Shown piece after piece: positions 62,521 through 64,000 of a stretch of 64,000 bases of DNA; positions within the stretch are counted from its first letter, which is position 1; the number at the start of each line of letters is the position of its first letter. Position numbers and translations under genes: made by a program. The notes under the pieces were generated by a model. It did no database searches. It saw nothing but the letters and a program-made list of their open reading frames with translations, and had not been told where the DNA came from. The DNA is from Streptomyces sp. 1222.5 (lineage in GTDB: Bacteria > Actinomycetota > Actinomycetes > Streptomycetales > Streptomycetaceae): assembly GCF_900105245.1 (NCBI RefSeq), contig NZ_FNSZ01000001.1, positions 6,012,001-6,076,000 of the forward strand, read 5' to 3'.

Positions 62521-63762
62521 TCACACGCCGAACGACCCCAGTAGTAGCCTCTTGCTTGCTTCCTGTGCTGACTGAACCGTTCCGGCTGTGAAAAGCATCT
62601 CCTCATCTTCCATGAAAAGACTCATTCGGCCAAAGCTATTAATTTGCATCTCGGTTCCGTGAAGCCTGCCTTGATGAACAGTTCTTGAGCGTTGAGGGTA
62701 TGCCTTCGCTAGGTATGTCGCCTGTTCTTCATCAAGGACACCTCGGATGGCATCTTCGAAACGCTTACGGCTGCTGAGTACCATGCCGCACTCCCCGCAT
62801 TTCTCAGGGTTCTTGTTGATTTGAGCGAGTGTCTCAACGGCTGCCGTGAAGCAGACCAATGCCATAGAGGGATGGTCTCGTCTAAGCATCAGCCCCTCTT
62901 GATGCATGAGCAGCGCGTGCGCCAATCGTGGAATCTGAATGATGATCCGTTCAGCATCGATAATCCACGCTGGCACAGAAATTTTCCTACCGCTATCCCG
63001 GAGGATTTCATCAGCGATAGGGCGCCATGAGTGGCCCTGGAGTGGGGCATCCGCCTCAGAGAAAGAAACGGCGGGGTCGCGGGGCCCTTCGCGAACAGTC
63101 CATGGACTATCCCATGTTAGCGAAAGAAGCGCGCTGAGTCTTCTCAATCGGGCCAGCGCCGTGACCTCACCATCTCTAAGCCAGGTGTAGCAGGAAGTCG
63201 ATCCACGCACCTCGATGGGCCAGTGACAAAATTGCCCAGCCGCCACCCCTATGCCACTTAGAGGAACTCGAGCATCCTCTGAAACGCCATCAGTGAGTGA
63301 GGCAAATGACAAGTCTCCCGCAGTGAAGGGATCTCCGAGGCGCTGCCCGTTCAGCATGTAGGAATCAGGCTGGTACTGGGAGAGGATTGCAATCCACTCC
63401 CTCTCAGTTCGCGTCCCCAAGCGCACGATTGCCGACTCAATCCCCTGGCGCCATACTGCAACTTCCTCGTTGCGTTGTTCCCCTTGGCCGGCCAACGCAA
63501 GCATCAACCCATCCGGGCGATTTATCACCCACAGGCGGGGAAGCTCACGACCGTCGGAGGTGTTGAGCCTCCACTCATCTACTCGCCCAAACCTCTGGTC
63601 CGTTCGCGTCTGGCTGCTGTAGCCGTGATTGAACGTTTGCTGCATGTACTCGAAGAGGTGATGAATAAATTCATCTTTCTCCGCGTCTGGGATTGCCACG
63701 ATTTCGAGTTCTGGAAGTTGCCCCACCCAATGGGGCGTCCAGACCTCAGGACTATTTTCCAT
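62521..63762 (-). CDS. Unknown protein with C-terminal HEPN-like motif
   Basis: A 413-residue soluble protein. The N-terminal 250 residues match nothing I know. The C-terminal part (about 290-413) resembles an ApeA-type HEPN fold: HPSMALVCFTAAVETLAQ, a CGEC pair (322-325), SRKRFEDAIRGVL, and the RxxxxH motif RSRTVH (358-363) typical of HEPN ribonucleases in anti-phage and toxin systems. Convergent with the kinase gene, 154 bp between, and lower in GC. A defence role is inference only. Confidence 0.75.
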   Translation of the reverse strand: MENSPEVWTPHWVGQLPELEIVAIPDAEKDEFIHHLFEYMQQTFNHGYSSQTRTDQRFGRVDEWRLNTSDGRELPRLWVINRPDGLMLALAGQGEQRNEEVAVWRQGIESAIVRLGTRTEREWIAILSQYQPDSYMLNGQRLGDPFTAGDLSFASLTDGVSEDARVPLSGIGVAAGQFCHWPIEVRGSTSCYTWLRDGEVTALARLRRLSALLSLTWDSPWTVREGPRDPAVSFSEADAPLQGHSWRPIADEILRDSGRKISVPAWIIDAERIIIQIPRLAHALLMHQEGLMLRRDHPSMALVCFTAAVETLAQINKNPEKCGECGMVLSSRKRFEDAIRGVLDEEQATYLAKAYPQRSRTVHQGRLHGTEMQINSFGRMSLFMEDEEMLFTAGTVQSAQEASKRLLLGSFGV

Positions 63763-63811
63763 CAGGTCAATATAGGGCTAGGGGCGCGGCATCACCATCG
63801 ATTTTGGTGAA

Positions 63812-64000
63812 GTGGGGACCTCCAGACAGTGGCACAATCGCCAATGCCGAGGATTGATCAACTACTACGATGAGCTTGGTGAGGTCGATCCTCGGTCCTT
63901 CACCCAGGTCAGTGCCCAAGAGGTCCACACGATCGCACCCTCTCAAGCTGAGGGCTCACTGATGTCGTGGCCCATCAGCCCAGCTGCGCCCCCGAGCAAC
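63812..64000 (+). CDS. Possible partial gene running off the right edge
   Basis: A frame open from GTG 63,812 to the window end (63 codons), divergent from the HEPN-like gene by 49 bp. It reads QCRGLINYYDELGEVDPRSF then TQVSAQEVHTIAPSQAEGSL. No domain recognised and no strong ribosome site. It may be the start of the next accessory gene. Confidence 0.25.
   Translation, partial: MGTSRQWHNRQCRGLINYYDELGEVDPRSFTQVSAQEVHTIAPSQAEGSLMSWPISPAAPPSN

Overview
The window is high-GC actinobacterial DNA, almost certainly a Streptomyces chromosome. Support comes from strongly GC-biased third codon positions, many GTG starts and ATGA/GTGA start-stop overlaps, a Streptomyces-type mce operon, an AfsR-family regulator, DmdR/IdeR-type iron boxes, and a wrecked actinomycete integrative element (AICE). 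Most of positions 1-56,560 reads as ordinary core chromosome. From about 56,900 to the right edge the DNA is lower in GC, patchy and accessory.

Layout. 1-1,300: C-terminal part of an EamA exporter, then the RNase P RNA gene (rnpB) and a terminator. 1,444-12,448 (minus): one long mce operon, with the ATPase Mkl/MlaF, two YrbE permeases, MceA-F (MceE is a lipoprotein) and two Mce-associated proteins. Nearly all joints overlap by 4 bp. Together they should form one envelope lipid or sterol importer. 12,558-14,758: an ECF-like sigma factor with a membrane-spanning, Pro-rich C-terminal extension, and a secreted lytic transglycosylase. 14,800-19,750: small genes (MazG-like, DoxX, NTF2-like), a 3'-truncated aldo/keto reductase and a D-Ala-D-Ala carboxypeptidase. 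19,966-26,977: SDR, Gfo/Idh/MocA oxidoreductase, Bcr/CflA exporter translationally coupled to a serine hydrolase, Rsm22-like methyltransferase, TetR regulator and prim-pol domain protein. 26,993-33,180: the iron block, with efeO-efeB-efeU plus a lipoprotein and a heme oxygenase, preceded by sequences close to the DmdR/IdeR iron box. 33,312-46,230: methionine aminopeptidase, an MFS exporter, an unsecreted sialidase, an F420:NADPH reductase, a site-2-protease-like membrane protease, an AfsR-like regulator, a DrrAB-like ABC exporter and panB. 46,379-56,552: a 14-TM exporter with a palindromic operator and a downstream TetR gene, an EEP-family phosphodiesterase, another MFS exporter, a secreted S53 protease, a DUF3105/DUF305 pair and a glutamine synthetase-like gene (probably glnA2).

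The accessory end (56,900-64,000) is the part worth attention. A compact three-gene minus-strand operon encodes a 222-aa protein whose last ~70 residues carry 14 cysteines (halocin-C8-like architecture, a candidate bacteriocin precursor). It is followed by a protein ending in a CxxC...R...LN motif and by an unknown 155-aa protein, and the operon closes on a perfect 44-bp palindrome. Next comes an AICE relic in which the 5' part of an FtsK/Tra-type transfer gene is joined to the 3' catalytic part of a tyrosine integrase, with three small companion genes. Last are a lower-GC Ser/Thr kinase with an unfamiliar N-terminal region and a 413-aa protein with a C-terminal HEPN-like RxxxxH motif, which together suggest a defence or conflict island. 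No tRNA, CRISPR array or complete insertion sequence was found.
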